Of a stretch of DNA of 64,000 nt, positions 35,194-46,956 are shown piece by piece. The number at the start of each line of letters is the position of its first letter. Positions within the stretch are counted from its first letter, which is position 1. The notes beneath the pieces are model-generated. The model did no database searches. It was not told the origin of the DNA and worked only from the letters and a program-made list of their open reading frames with translations. The translations under genes and the position numbers were made by a program. Source of the DNA: Thalassobaculum fulvum (GTDB lineage: Bacteria; Pseudomonadota; Alphaproteobacteria; Thalassobaculales; Thalassobaculaceae); assembly GCF_014652915.1 (NCBI RefSeq), contig NZ_BMZS01000002.1, positions 540,590 through 604,589 on the forward strand, in the 5' to 3' direction.

Positions 35194-36039
35194 GTGGCGC
35201 CTTCGATCGAAGAACAAAACATGATCATGCAGTCCCTCGATACCGTCTCTCTTCCGGCCGGCGGCGAACCGGCCCGGCCACCCGGCACCCGCCGGCCGGC
35301 CCCGGTCTCGCTCGGCGACCCGGCGCTGGACGCCGCCCTGCCCGAGGGCGGGCTGGAGCTCGGCGTGGTGCACGAGGTCGTCCCGGCCGGGCCCGGCGAC
35401 ATGGCGGCGACGCTCGGCTTCGGGCTCGGACTGCTGGCCCGCATCGCCGCCGCCCGCCCGGGGCCGGTGCTGTGGGCCACCGCGCGCGATCCCGGCCGGC
35501 ACGGCACCGCCTACCCGGTCGGCATGGCGGCCGCCGGCTTCGATCCCGGCCGGCTGATCCACCTGAACGGACGCACCGCGCACGACGTGCTGTGGGCGCT
35601 GGAGGAGAGCCTGGCGACCCCCGGCATCGCCGCCGCCATCGGCGTCCTGGCGCACGACGGCCAGCGCTACGACTTCACCGCCAGCCGCCGGCTGTCCCTG
35701 CGCGCCGCCGCCGCCGGCGGCACCGCGATCGTCTTGCGCACCGATGGCGGCGCCAATGGGGGTATCGGCGCCAGCGCCGCCGCCACCCGCTGGTCGGTCG
35801 CCGCCCGGCCGAGCCTGCCGGTCCGCCATCCCGGCCACGCCATGCCGGGGCTCGGGGCGCCGCGCTGGCGGGTCGAACTGGTGCGCTGCAAGAGGGGCCG
35901 GCCGCGCGACTGGCTGGTCGAGTGGGACCATGAGACGCTTCGTTTCCATCTGGCTGCCCCGCTGGCCGATCGAGCGCCGGTTCAGACGGACGCCGGGGCG
36001 CGGCGCCATGCCGACACCGACCGCTGGCACGCCGCCTGA
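35194..36039 (+). CDS. imuA: ImuA, SOS mutasome accessory protein
   Basis: A 281-residue protein of the ImuA (RecA/SulA-like) family, the first gene of the DNA-damage mutagenesis cassette. PVSLGDPALDAALPEGGLELGVVHEVV at residues about 38-65 and the later LRAAAAGGTAIVLRTDG region are diagnostic. Walker A of RecA is not evident, as is common in ImuA. A GTG at 35194 is the start given; an ATG at 35221 is possible. Its last 110 bases overlap the start of imuB. It is controlled by the LexA box at 35129. Confidence 0.88.
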   Translation: MAPSIEEQNMIMQSLDTVSLPAGGEPARPPGTRRPAPVSLGDPALDAALPEGGLELGVVHEVVPAGPGDMAATLGFGLGLLARIAAARPGPVLWATARDPGRHGTAYPVGMAAAGFDPGRLIHLNGRTAHDVLWALEESLATPGIAAAIGVLAHDGQRYDFTASRRLSLRAAAAGGTAIVLRTDGGANGGIGASAAATRWSVAARPSLPVRHPGHAMPGLGAPRWRVELVRCKRGRPRDWLVEWDHETLRFHLAAPLADRAPVQTDAGARRHADTDRWHAA

Positions 36040-37567
36040 CCGCGGCGGCGACGGCCAGGGTCCGCCGCTGGCGCTGGCCGAGGTGTCCCGGCACGGCCTG
36101 CGGGTCGCCGCCACCGATCCCGCGGCCGAGCGCGCCGGGGTGAGCGCCGGCATGCCGCTCGCCGACGCTCGCGCCCTGTGCCCGGCGCTCGCCGTCGCCT
36201 CGGCCGACCCCGAGGGCGACACCGACGCGCTCGGCCGGCTGGCGCTGTGGTGCGGCCGCTACAGCCCGTGGATCGCGGCCGACGCGCCGGACGGGGTCGC
36301 GCTCGACATCACCGGCTGCGCCCACCTGTTCGGCGGCGAGGAGACCATGCTCGACGACATCGTCGGCCGGCTCGCCGGCTTCGGGCTGACCGCCCGGGTG
36401 GCCGCGGCCCCGACCCTGGGGGCCGCCTGGGCGGTCGCGCGCCACGGCCCGGCCTCCCATGGTCAGGCCCCGTGGGCCGTCGTCACCGATGGCACGCTTG
36501 CCGACGTTCTGGCGCCGCTGCCGCTGGCCGCGCTGCGGCTCGACGAGACCACCGTGGAGGCGATGGCCCGGGTCGGGCTGAAGCGGGTGCGCGACGTGCT
36601 GGGCAAGCCAGCGGCACCGCTGACCGCCCGGTTCGGCCCGCGCCTGCTCACCCGGCTCGACCAGGCGCTCGGCCGGCAGGCGGAGACCGTGCACGGCCTG
36701 CAGCCGCCGCCGCGCCACCAGGCCCGCCGGGTGTTCGCCGAGCCGATCGTGCTGACCGCCGACGTCGAGCGCACCGTCGCCGAGCTGGCCGGGGAACTCG
36801 CCATCCGGCTCGACGATGCCGGGGTCGGCGCCCGCCGCCTGGACCTGCGGCTGTATCGGGTCGACGGCCATGTCCGGACCGCCGAGGTGCGCACCGGCAC
36901 GCTGTGCCGGGAGGCCCCGCACATGATCCGGCTGTTCCGCGAGCGGCTGACGGCCTCCGGCGAGGAACTCGACACCGGCTTCGGCTTCGACCTGGCGGTG
37001 CTGGCGGCGCAGGCGGTGGAGCCGGTGGTCGCCCGCCAGGACGGGCTCGGGGTCGGCACGGCGGCTTCCCGGGAACATCCGGACGAGGTCGCCCGGCTGC
37101 TCGACCGGTTCGGCAACCGGTTCGGCTTCGACCGCGTAGTGCGCTACGCCCCGCGGGCGAGCACGATCCCGGAGCGGGCGGTGCGGACGGTCCCGGTGCT
37201 GGAGGCGGCCCGGCCGGGGGAAGCGGTGGAAGACTGGCCGGCGCACCTGCGGGCCGTGCAGGGCGGCACCCACCTCGGCCGGCCGCTGCTGCTGGTCCTG
37301 CCGCCGGACCCGATCGCCACCGTCGCCGAGGTGCCGGACGGCCCGCCGGTGCAGTTCGAATGGCGGCGGGTCACCCACCGGGTGGTGCGCGCCGACGGGC
37401 CGGAGCGGCTGGCCCCCGAGTGGTGGCGTCCCGGCGACGGCCGCCACACCCGCGACTACTTCCGGGTCGAGGATTCCGTCGGCCGGCGGTTCTGGCTGTT
37501 CCGCGAAGGGCTGTACGACCGCCCGGGCGACACCCCGCGCTGGTTCCTGCACGGGCTGTTCGCATGA
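35930..37567 (+). CDS. imuB: ImuB, catalytically inactive Y-family polymerase-like protein
   Basis: A 545-residue Y-family-related protein that links ImuA and the DnaE2 polymerase in the mutasome via the beta clamp. It starts RRFVSIWLPRWPIERR. The usual acidic pair of active Y-family polymerases is not visible: the first motif lacks its DxD-like acidic residues. LDITGCAHLFGGEETML is a characteristic ImuB block. The start overlaps imuA by 110 bases, an unusually long overlap. A REP/BIME element of about 130 bases separates it from dnaE2. Confidence 0.88.
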   Translation: MRRFVSIWLPRWPIERRFRRTPGRGAMPTPTAGTPPDRGGDGQGPPLALAEVSRHGLRVAATDPAAERAGVSAGMPLADARALCPALAVASADPEGDTDALGRLALWCGRYSPWIAADAPDGVALDITGCAHLFGGEETMLDDIVGRLAGFGLTARVAAAPTLGAAWAVARHGPASHGQAPWAVVTDGTLADVLAPLPLAALRLDETTVEAMARVGLKRVRDVLGKPAAPLTARFGPRLLTRLDQALGRQAETVHGLQPPPRHQARRVFAEPIVLTADVERTVAELAGELAIRLDDAGVGARRLDLRLYRVDGHVRTAEVRTGTLCREAPHMIRLFRERLTASGEELDTGFGFDLAVLAAQAVEPVVARQDGLGVGTAASREHPDEVARLLDRFGNRFGFDRVVRYAPRASTIPERAVRTVPVLEAARPGEAVEDWPAHLRAVQGGTHLGRPLLLVLPPDPIATVAEVPDGPPVQFEWRRVTHRVVRADGPERLAPEWWRPGDGRHTRDYFRVEDSVGRRFWLFREGLYDRPGDTPRWFLHGLFA

Positions 37568-37591
37568 CCCAATTGCGATGCCCGTCGCTGC

Positions 37592-37717
37592 GTGGGTTCC
37601 GGATGCGTACCGCCTCCGGCGGTCCGCTTCGGAATGACGGAGAGAGAGAACGCACCTTCCGCCTTCCTTTCGTCATTCCGGACGGCCGCGCTACAGCGCG
37701 GGCGATCCGGAACCTAC
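37592..37717. repeat. paired inverted REP/BIME-like element 2, inside the imuB-dnaE2 gap
   Basis: Left unit (37592-37639) reads out ...GAATGACG; right unit (37671-37717) starts CGTCATTCCGGACGGCC and ends ATCCGGAACCTAC. Each half matches the consensus seen in the elements at 18738 and 54660. It occupies most of the 196-base gap between imuB and dnaE2. Confidence 0.7.
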
Positions 37718-37763
37718 CGGCCGCTCCGTCGCGCCGACCCGATCGCCTATCCCGGAGCCCGCG

Positions 37764-41038
<3,275 letters not shown>

Positions 41039-41039
<1 letters not shown>

Positions 41040-41064
41040 AAAGGGGGAGGCCGAAGCCTCCCCC
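41039..41064 (-). terminator. rho-independent terminator of the chemoreceptor gene
   Basis: On the minus strand GGGGGAGGC-TTCG-GCCTCCCCC is followed by TTTT. It abuts the dnaE2 stop, so it may terminate both transcripts. Confidence 0.75.
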
Positions 41065-41100
41065 GATCCCGATCCTTGGTCGTGGTCCCGATCCCGGGCG

Positions 41101-42801
41101 TCAGGCCGCCTTGACGTCGGACAGGAAACCGTCGACCAGCTGCTTCAGGGTGCCGGTGTTGTCCGACAGCTTGCCGGCCGCCGCCGCCACCTCGTTCGAG
41201 GCGGAACCGGTGCTGCCGGCGGCCCGGGTCATCTCCTCGATGCCGCCGGTCACCTCCTCGGTGCCCTGCGCCGCCTGATGGGCGCTGCGCCCGATCTCCT
41301 GGGTCGCCGAGTTCTGCTGCTCGACCGCCGAGGCGATCGAGGCGGAGACCTCGGTCATCTCCTGGATCAGGCCGACGATCGCCTCGATGGCCTGCACCGT
41401 GGTGCCGGTCTGGCTCTGCACCGCCTGGATCTGGGCGGCGATCTCCTCGGTCGCCTTGGCGGTCTGGGTCGCCAGGCTCTTCACCTCGGAGGCGACCACC
41501 GCGAAGCCCTTGCCGGCATCGCCGGCCCGGGCCGCCTCGATGGTGGCGTTCAGGGCCAGCAGGTTGGTCTGCTCGGCGATCGCCGAGATCAGGTTGACCA
41601 CCTCGCCGATCCGCTCGGCCTGGTCGGCCAGCTCGCGGACCTGCTGCCGGCTGCCCTCGGCGGCGTCGGAGGCGCTCTGCGCCATGCCCGACTGCCGCTG
41701 CACCTGCTGGCTGATCTCGCTGATCGAATGGCCCAGCTCCTCGGCCGCCGACGCGACGGTCTGCACGTTGCCGGACATCTGCTTGGCGGTCGCGGCCATC
41801 GACGTGGCCTGGGAGTTGGTCGCCCCGGCGGCGTCGGTCAGGGTGGCGGACGTGTGGTTCATGTCGGTGGCCGCGGTCGACAGGACGTCGAGCAGGCTGC
41901 GCACCTTGGCGTCGAAGCCGGCGGTCAGGCGCTCGAGCCGCTCGGCGCGGGCGGTCCGCTCCTTCTGCTCCTCCGCCGCCTGCCGGCTCAGCTCGACGTT
42001 GCGGATCATGTTGTCCTTGAAGACCTGGACGGTCCGCGCCATCTGGCCGATCTCGTCGCCGCGGTCGCTCCCGGGGATCTCCTCCGAGGTGTCGCCGTCG
42101 GCCAGCCGGTTCATCGACGCGGTCAGGGCGATGGTCGGCCGGGAGATCGCCCGCCCCATCAGCACGGCGGCCAGCAGCGACAGCACGACCGCGACGGCGG
42201 CGCTCGACACTACGGCGATCAGGGTGGTCGAGAGCGAGCCCTTGACCTCATCGTTGATCATGGCATCCGCCTGGACGACCCGCTTCAGCAGCGCCTGGCC
42301 TCCCTCGGCCACCGCCGCCTGCTTGACCTGGGTGTCGTTGAGGAACATCAGCGCCAGGAAGATGTCCATCTGGATGCCGTCCAGGGTCTGCTCGGCCGCC
42401 GCCCGGTAGGCCCGGAAGTCGGTGTCCAGCTTGGCGAACCCTTCCTGCTCGATGCCGGCCGGGTTCATGGCCCACTGGTCGAACACGACCTGCACGGCGT
42501 CGAGCGACTTGCGGGCGGTCTCGATCGACTGGGCGATCAGCTTGTCCTCGACCTGACCCTGCTTCCAGCTGATCGCCCGCAGGGTCTCGAGGTGGGCCGA
42601 CGACAGCTCGAGCATGGTGCTCTGCAGATCGGACCGCAGGGCGGAGACCTGGGCCTGGACCTGCGACTTCTCGGTGACCTCGAGATAGGCGCCGACGAAG
42701 ACGCCCGCGATCACGAAGATCATCACCGCGGCCAGGACGGGAGAGACCAGTGACTTGACCTGAATGGAGATGTTGCTGATGGACTTCACGGCGTCCCCCA
42801 C
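41101..42801 (-). CDS. methyl-accepting chemotaxis protein
   Basis: A 566-residue transmembrane chemoreceptor. TM1 is at about 17-40, followed by a helical-bundle periplasmic domain of about 150 residues, then TM2 (about 195-215). The HAMP region includes [12 protein letters not shown] and [17 protein letters not shown]. The signalling tip is canonical: [20 protein letters not shown]. No C-terminal CheR/CheB-tethering pentapeptide is evident. The start is a GTG. It is 64 bases downstream of the Cache protein gene and ends at a terminator. Confidence 0.93.
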   Translation of the reverse strand: MGDAVKSISNISIQVKSLVSPVLAAVMIFVIAGVFVGAYLEVTEKSQVQAQVSALRSDLQSTMLELSSAHLETLRAISWKQGQVEDKLIAQSIETARKSLDAVQVVFDQWAMNPAGIEQEGFAKLDTDFRAYRAAAEQTLDGIQMDIFLALMFLNDTQVKQAAVAEGGQALLKRVVQADAMINDEVKGSLSTTLIAVVSSAAVAVVLSLLAAVLMGRAISRPTIALTASMNRLADGDTSEEIPGSDRGDEIGQMARTVQVFKDNMIRNVELSRQAAEEQKERTARAERLERLTAGFDAKVRSLLDVLSTAATDMNHTSATLTDAAGATNSQATSMAATAKQMSGNVQTVASAAEELGHSISEISQQVQRQSGMAQSASDAAEGSRQQVRELADQAERIGEVVNLISAIAEQTNLLALNATIEAARAGDAGKGFAVVASEVKSLATQTAKATEEIAAQIQAVQSQTGTTVQAIEAIVGLIQEMTEVSASIASAVEQQNSATQEIGRSAHQAAQGTEEVTGGIEEMTRAAGSTGSASNEVAAAAGKLSDNTGTLKQLVDGFLSDVKAA

Positions 42802-42826
42802 AAATCGACAGAACCTGAAGGCGAAG

Positions 42827-42850
42827 AAGGGCGAGCCGGGGCCCGCCCTT
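42827..42850 (-). promoter_or_regulatory. intercistronic hairpin between Cache and MCP genes
   Basis: AAGGGCG and CGCCCTT form a 7-bp stem around a GC-rich loop. On the minus strand it is followed by a pyrimidine-rich but not pure T tail, so it may attenuate or stabilise the message. Confidence 0.4.
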
Positions 42851-42865
42851 TCTCTGGATCGTCAG

Positions 42866-43321
42866 TTACTTCACGTAGGCGCCGACGCCGACGACGACGT
42901 CAGCCACACGGACCACGTAGGAGCGCTTGGGCTCGATGGCCTTGGTGGTCGGGTTCTGCCAGGAGTAGTCGACCCAGCCGCTGTCCTTGATCGCCATCAT
43001 CTCCTGGACGAACAGCTTGCCGGTCGGGTCGCGCAGTTCCTTCAGGTTCTTGCCGACGAGGTTGGCGTTCGCACCGTGCGCCACCGTGGCGCCGGCATCG
43101 TCGATCACGAAGACGTACAGGTCGCGGTCCTTGAACTGCGCGTCGCCGTTGAACGCCGGGAGCGCCTTGTCCTTGCCTTCGGCCTTCAGGTAGGCAGCAG
43201 CCTTCTCGGCCATCGCCTTGGCTTCGTCGACGGAGGCGCGCTCGGCAGCGCCAGCCGGCGACACCGCCAGAAACACGGCGACCATGGCAGCGGCGAGACC
43301 GCGGAAAACATTGGTGAGCAT
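42866..43321 (-). CDS. stand-alone periplasmic Cache-domain protein
   Basis: A 151-residue protein with a signal peptide (about 1-26, ending SPAGAAE) and one single-Cache domain: FKDRDLYVFVIDDAGATVAHGANANLVGKNL and YSWQNPTTKAIEPKRSYVVRV are typical. There is no TM anchor or signalling module. The next gene on the strand is a chemoreceptor, so it may bind a ligand and present it to that receptor. I chose the ATG at 43321; upstream in-frame residues are not part of a signal peptide. Confidence 0.85.
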   Translation of the reverse strand: MLTNVFRGLAAAMVAVFLAVSPAGAAERASVDEAKAMAEKAAAYLKAEGKDKALPAFNGDAQFKDRDLYVFVIDDAGATVAHGANANLVGKNLKELRDPTGKLFVQEMMAIKDSGWVDYSWQNPTTKAIEPKRSYVVRVADVVVGVGAYVK

Positions 43322-43621
43322 CGTTGACGTCCCATCTACGGTTGCGGGCATTTCCTGTCCGGTCACCAGGCCGATTTCTTCGTCGCCCCGGCACAACGAC
43401 CGACGTGAAGGCCATTAAGGCCGCCATCACTTAAGAATTCGTTGATATATCCAGCTTGATTCCCGGAGGTTGAACGGTAAGTATTTAGTTTTTTACAGAA
43501 ATTGATATGTTAATCACTTTTATTGGTTTTGAGTTTTACTATTTACCACAACCTATTCGGGCGCCCCGCCCACCCCACCGCGGCCCAATCGATTCCTCGC
43601 CGCCTGCGGGCGAATTGCTCT
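43322..43621. other. 300-bp divergent, AT-rich regulatory region
   Basis: No gene is seen. Bases 43425-43560 are strikingly AT-rich against the surroundings, with several T runs and imperfect repeats. Promoters of both the Cache/chemoreceptor pair (minus) and the histidine kinase (plus) should lie here, but I cannot place them with confidence. No canonical sigma-28 or sigma-54 site was found. Confidence 0.5.
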
Positions 43622-45430
43622 ATGAGTCCGGGCATGATCGGACGTCGCGGCATTGCAGGAATGGTGGCGGTCGCGCTCGGCGTGGCGGCCCTGTCGGCGG
43701 CGGTCTGGAACCTGACCGCCGAAGCCGGGCGGGCGCGCCTGTCGCGCGACCTCGCCGACAAGCTGACCGTTACCGGACGGGCCGTGCTCAGCGAGGTCGA
43801 GCGCTTCCGCTACCTGCCGGGCGTGCTGGCCCTGGACCCGCGGGTGGCCGGCCTGATCGAACACCCGGGCCGGTCCGGAACGATCGATGTCGCCAACCGA
43901 TACCTGACCCGGCTCCGCGACCATGCCGGCGCCGACGAGATCTACATCCTGGCCGCCGACGGCACCACGCTGGCCGCCAGCAACTGGGCGGAGGAAACCA
44001 GCTTCGTCGGCCGCAACTACCGGTTCCGGGCCTACTTCAAGGATGCCCTGACCCTCGGCGAGGGCCGCTTCTACGCGGTCGGCGTGACGACCGGAAAGCC
44101 CGGCTACTTCCTGGCCTCCAGGATCCCGACGGCCTCCGGTATCCAGGGAGTCGCGGTGGTGAAGGTCGACATGGCGCCGCTCGAACTCGCCTGGTCGCGG
44201 GCCGGCGAGCGGACCGGCGTCGCCGATCTGGCGGGGGTGATCTTCCTGACCGGACACCTGCCCTGGAAGTACCGCGTGCTCGACCCGCTGTCCGACGCGG
44301 CCTCGAAGGCGATCGTCGAGGCCCGGCAGTACGAGGGAGTCAGGCTCGTCGTCTCGCCACCGCTGACCGCCGGCACGCCCTACGCCGACCAGGCCGAGAC
44401 CCTGTCGGACGGCGGCGAGGCGTTCCTGCTGCGGCGCCGGCGGATCTCGCCCGATGGCTGGCAGCTGTTCGCCACCGTGTCGCTGACCCCGGTGCTGAAC
44501 CAGGCCCGTCTGGCGGCCCTGATGACCGCGTTCGGAACCCTGCTGGTCGCCGCGGTCGTCCTGTACCTGCGGCAGCGCCGGCAGATCGTCCGCATGACCC
44601 TCGACGCCCATGCCGCCCTCGAGCGCCGGGTCGCCGAGCGCACCCGCGAACTCGCCCATGAGGTCGAGGAGCGCAAGCGCGCCGAGGCCGACCTTCGGGC
44701 CGCCCAGGAAGAGCTCATCCAGGCCGCCAAGCTGGCAGCGCTCGGCCGAATGTCGACCGCGATCGTGCACGAGGTCAGCCAGCCGCTGGCGGCGATGGAG
44801 ACGACGCTGGCCTCCACCGCGGTGCTGGCCGAGCGTGGCAGCCCCGACGACGTCAAGCGCACCGTCGGCGCGGCCCGGGACCTGGTTCGGCGCATGCAGC
44901 GCACGGTCCGCCACCTGAAGAGCTTCGCGCGCCGCGACCGCGGCGGCCGGCAGCCGGTCGATCCGGCGCAGGTCGTCGAGGCCGCGGTCGAGCTGGCGTC
45001 GCACCGGGCCCGCGACCAGGGCCTGGCGATCACGGTCGAGGCGCCGGCCGGGCTTCCCCGGGTGTTCGGCCACGCGGTCCGGCTCGAGCAGGTGGTCGTG
45101 AACCTGCTGGTCAACGCGCTCGACGCGGTCCGCAACGCCGCCGCGCCGGCGGTCCGGGTCATCCTGTCCGCCGGCGACGGCGCCGTGACGATCGCCGTGC
45201 ACGACACCGGCCCCGGCATCGACGAGGCGGTCCGCGACCGCATCACCGAGCCGTTCTTCACCACCAAGGAGACCGGCGAGGGCCTGGGGCTCGGCCTGGC
45301 GATCTCGCGGGCGATCGTCGAGGAACTGGGCGGCAGCCTGTCCTTCGCCGGGGCTCCCGGCGAGGGCAGCGTGTTCACCGTGCGCCTGCCGGCGGCCGCC
45401 GAGCAGACTCCGTCGGAGGCCGCGGAATGA
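43622..45430 (+). CDS. DctB-like sensor histidine kinase
   Basis: A 602-residue kinase. TM1 (about 9-33) and TM2 (about 305-325) enclose a large periplasmic double-Cache (PDC) sensor, with RYLPGVLALDPRV and GADEIYILAADGTTLAASNW typical of DctB. The catalytic part has the H box AIVHEVSQPLAAMETTLA, N box VVNLLVNALDAV, and HDTGPGIDE and GEGLGLGLAISRAIV. I chose the ATG at 43622 because the preceding in-frame stretch has no family likeness; 43634 is also possible. It overlaps the response regulator by four bases. Confidence 0.88.
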   Translation: MSPGMIGRRGIAGMVAVALGVAALSAAVWNLTAEAGRARLSRDLADKLTVTGRAVLSEVERFRYLPGVLALDPRVAGLIEHPGRSGTIDVANRYLTRLRDHAGADEIYILAADGTTLAASNWAEETSFVGRNYRFRAYFKDALTLGEGRFYAVGVTTGKPGYFLASRIPTASGIQGVAVVKVDMAPLELAWSRAGERTGVADLAGVIFLTGHLPWKYRVLDPLSDAASKAIVEARQYEGVRLVVSPPLTAGTPYADQAETLSDGGEAFLLRRRRISPDGWQLFATVSLTPVLNQARLAALMTAFGTLLVAAVVLYLRQRRQIVRMTLDAHAALERRVAERTRELAHEVEERKRAEADLRAAQEELIQAAKLAALGRMSTAIVHEVSQPLAAMETTLASTAVLAERGSPDDVKRTVGAARDLVRRMQRTVRHLKSFARRDRGGRQPVDPAQVVEAAVELASHRARDQGLAITVEAPAGLPRVFGHAVRLEQVVVNLLVNALDAVRNAAAPAVRVILSAGDGAVTIAVHDTGPGIDEAVRDRITEPFFTTKETGEGLGLGLAISRAIVEELGGSLSFAGAPGEGSVFTVRLPAAAEQTPSEAAE

Positions 45431-46755
45431 CGGCGCGCGGCACGGTGCTGCTGGTCGACGACGAGGCGGCGGTCCGCAGCTCGGCCGCGGAGTGGCTGAC
45501 GCTGTCGGGCTTCGCCGTCGCGACCGCCGAGGGCGCGGACGCCGCCGAGCATGAGCTCCGCGGCCGGTCGTTCGACGTCGTCGTCACCGACCTGCGGATG
45601 CCCGGGCGGGACGGCATGGCGGTGCTCGACGCGATCGCCCGGGTCGACCCCGACCTGCCGGTCGTGCTGCTCACCGGGCACGGCGACGTGGCGGCGGCCG
45701 TCGAGGCGATGCGGCGCGGCGCCCACGACTTCCTGGAGAAGCCGTACGACGCCGACCACCTGGTCGCGGTGCTCGACCGGGCGGTGTCGCAGCGCCGGCT
45801 GGCCCTCGAGCTGGTCCGGCTGCGCGCCGCCGCCGGGGCCAGGCGGTCGGTCGAGGACCGGCTGGTCGGCAGTTCGCCGGGCATCGTCGAGCTTCGCGAG
45901 CGGGTGCTGCAGCTCGCCGGCATCGACGTCGACGTCCTGGTCCTCGGCGAGACCGGTACCGGCAAGGAGATCGTCGCACGCGCACTGCACGACCTCGGAC
46001 CGCGCGCGGCCGGCAGGTTCGTCGCGATCAACTGCGCAGCGGTCCCGGAATCGGTGTTCGAGAGCGAGATCTTCGGCCACGCCCGCGGGGCGTTCACCGG
46101 CGCGTCGGCCGACCGGGTCGGCAAGCTCGCTTTCGCCCATGGCGGGACGGTGTTCCTGGACGAGATCGAATCCATGCCCCTCGGCCTGCAGGCCAAGGTC
46201 TTGCGGGCCATCCAGGAGCGCGTCGTCGAGCCGCTCGGCGGCAACCGTCAGGTCCCGATCGACGTCCGGTTCGTCGCCGCCTCGAAGGTCGATCTGGCGG
46301 CGGAGAGCGCCGCCGGGAGATTCCGGGCCGACCTCTACTACCGCCTCGCCACCGTCGAGCTGACGATCCCGCCGCTGCGCGAGCGGCGCGAGGACATCGC
46401 GCTGCTGTATCGCGCCTTCCTGGCCGACGCCGAACGCCGGTTCGGCATCGCCGCGCGCCCTCCGGGCGCCGCCGAGCTCGCCGAACTGGCGGCCCGTCCC
46501 TGGCCCGGGAACGTCCGCGAACTGAAGGCGCGGGCCGAGCGCGCGGCCTTGTCGCTGGACCGGCCGGCGCCGGCGACCGCCGGAGGCCCCGGCGGAACGC
46601 TCCCGGAGGAGGTCGCGCGCTTCGAGGCGTCGCGCATCCGCGATGCGCTGGACGCCGCCGGCTGGTCCACGGCCGACGCCGCGGAGCGGCTGGGCGTGCC
46701 GCGCCGGACGCTGAACGAGAAGATCGCCCGCTACGGGCTCAAGCGCGGCGGCTGA
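45427..46755 (+). CDS. DctD-like sigma-54-dependent response regulator
   Basis: A 442-residue NtrC-family activator. The receiver (about 5-120) has VLLVDDE and the phosphoacceptor in VVTDLRMPGRDG. The AAA+ domain has Walker A GETGTGKE, the sigma-54-contacting GAFTGA loop in RGAFTGASADR, Walker B-like FLDEIESM and arginine fingers in DLYYRLATVELTIPPLRERREDI. The C-terminal Fis-type HTH ends AERLGVPRRTLNEKIARYGL. It starts in the overlapping ATGA of the kinase gene. Two palindromes downstream of it and a sigma-54 promoter suggest that it drives the TAXI-TRAP genes. Confidence 0.9.
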   Translation: MTARGTVLLVDDEAAVRSSAAEWLTLSGFAVATAEGADAAEHELRGRSFDVVVTDLRMPGRDGMAVLDAIARVDPDLPVVLLTGHGDVAAAVEAMRRGAHDFLEKPYDADHLVAVLDRAVSQRRLALELVRLRAAAGARRSVEDRLVGSSPGIVELRERVLQLAGIDVDVLVLGETGTGKEIVARALHDLGPRAAGRFVAINCAAVPESVFESEIFGHARGAFTGASADRVGKLAFAHGGTVFLDEIESMPLGLQAKVLRAIQERVVEPLGGNRQVPIDVRFVAASKVDLAAESAAGRFRADLYYRLATVELTIPPLRERREDIALLYRAFLADAERRFGIAARPPGAAELAELAARPWPGNVRELKARAERAALSLDRPAPATAGGPGGTLPEEVARFEASRIRDALDAAGWSTADAAERLGVPRRTLNEKIARYGLKRGG

Positions 46756-46759
46756 CCCC

Positions 46760-46805
46760 GGCGGACATCCGCCCGAGCGCCCCCGGGTCCGGGCGGATTT
46801 CCGCC
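46760..46805. promoter_or_regulatory. two tandem palindromes, candidate activator (UAS) sites
   Basis: GGCGGA-CA-TCCGCC (46760-46773) and GGCGGA-TT-TCCGCC (46792-46805) share both arms and a flanking CGA. Their centres are 32 bp apart, about three helical turns. They lie 90-130 bp upstream of the sigma-54 promoter, a usual enhancer position for a DctD-type activator. Confidence 0.6.
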
Positions 46806-46880
46806 CGAACCGCGTCGCGACTGCGACACGAGCACGCCCCAACCCCTTGATTTGCCGACAACCATGACTGCCCGCAGCAC

Positions 46881-46896
46881 TGGCAGGGTGCTTGCT
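46881..46896 (+). promoter_or_regulatory. sigma-54 promoter of TAXI-TRAP genes
   Basis: TGGCAGGGTGCTTGCT matches the -24/-12 consensus TGGCACG-N4-TTGCW at all but one position, with the correct GG-to-GC spacing. It is 60 bases upstream of the solute-receptor ATG and downstream of the gene for a sigma-54 activator. Confidence 0.8.
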
Positions 46897-46956
46897 CTCC
46901 GGTGGCGTCGGCGGCGGAAGACCCGCCGCTCGAACGCGAACCTCGGGAGGATCCGA

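Noticed and set aside
46791-46806. GGGCGGATTTCCGCCC as a terminator of the DctD-like gene
   Set aside because: The same arms recur 32 bp upstream and there is no T tract, so paired operator sites explain it better.
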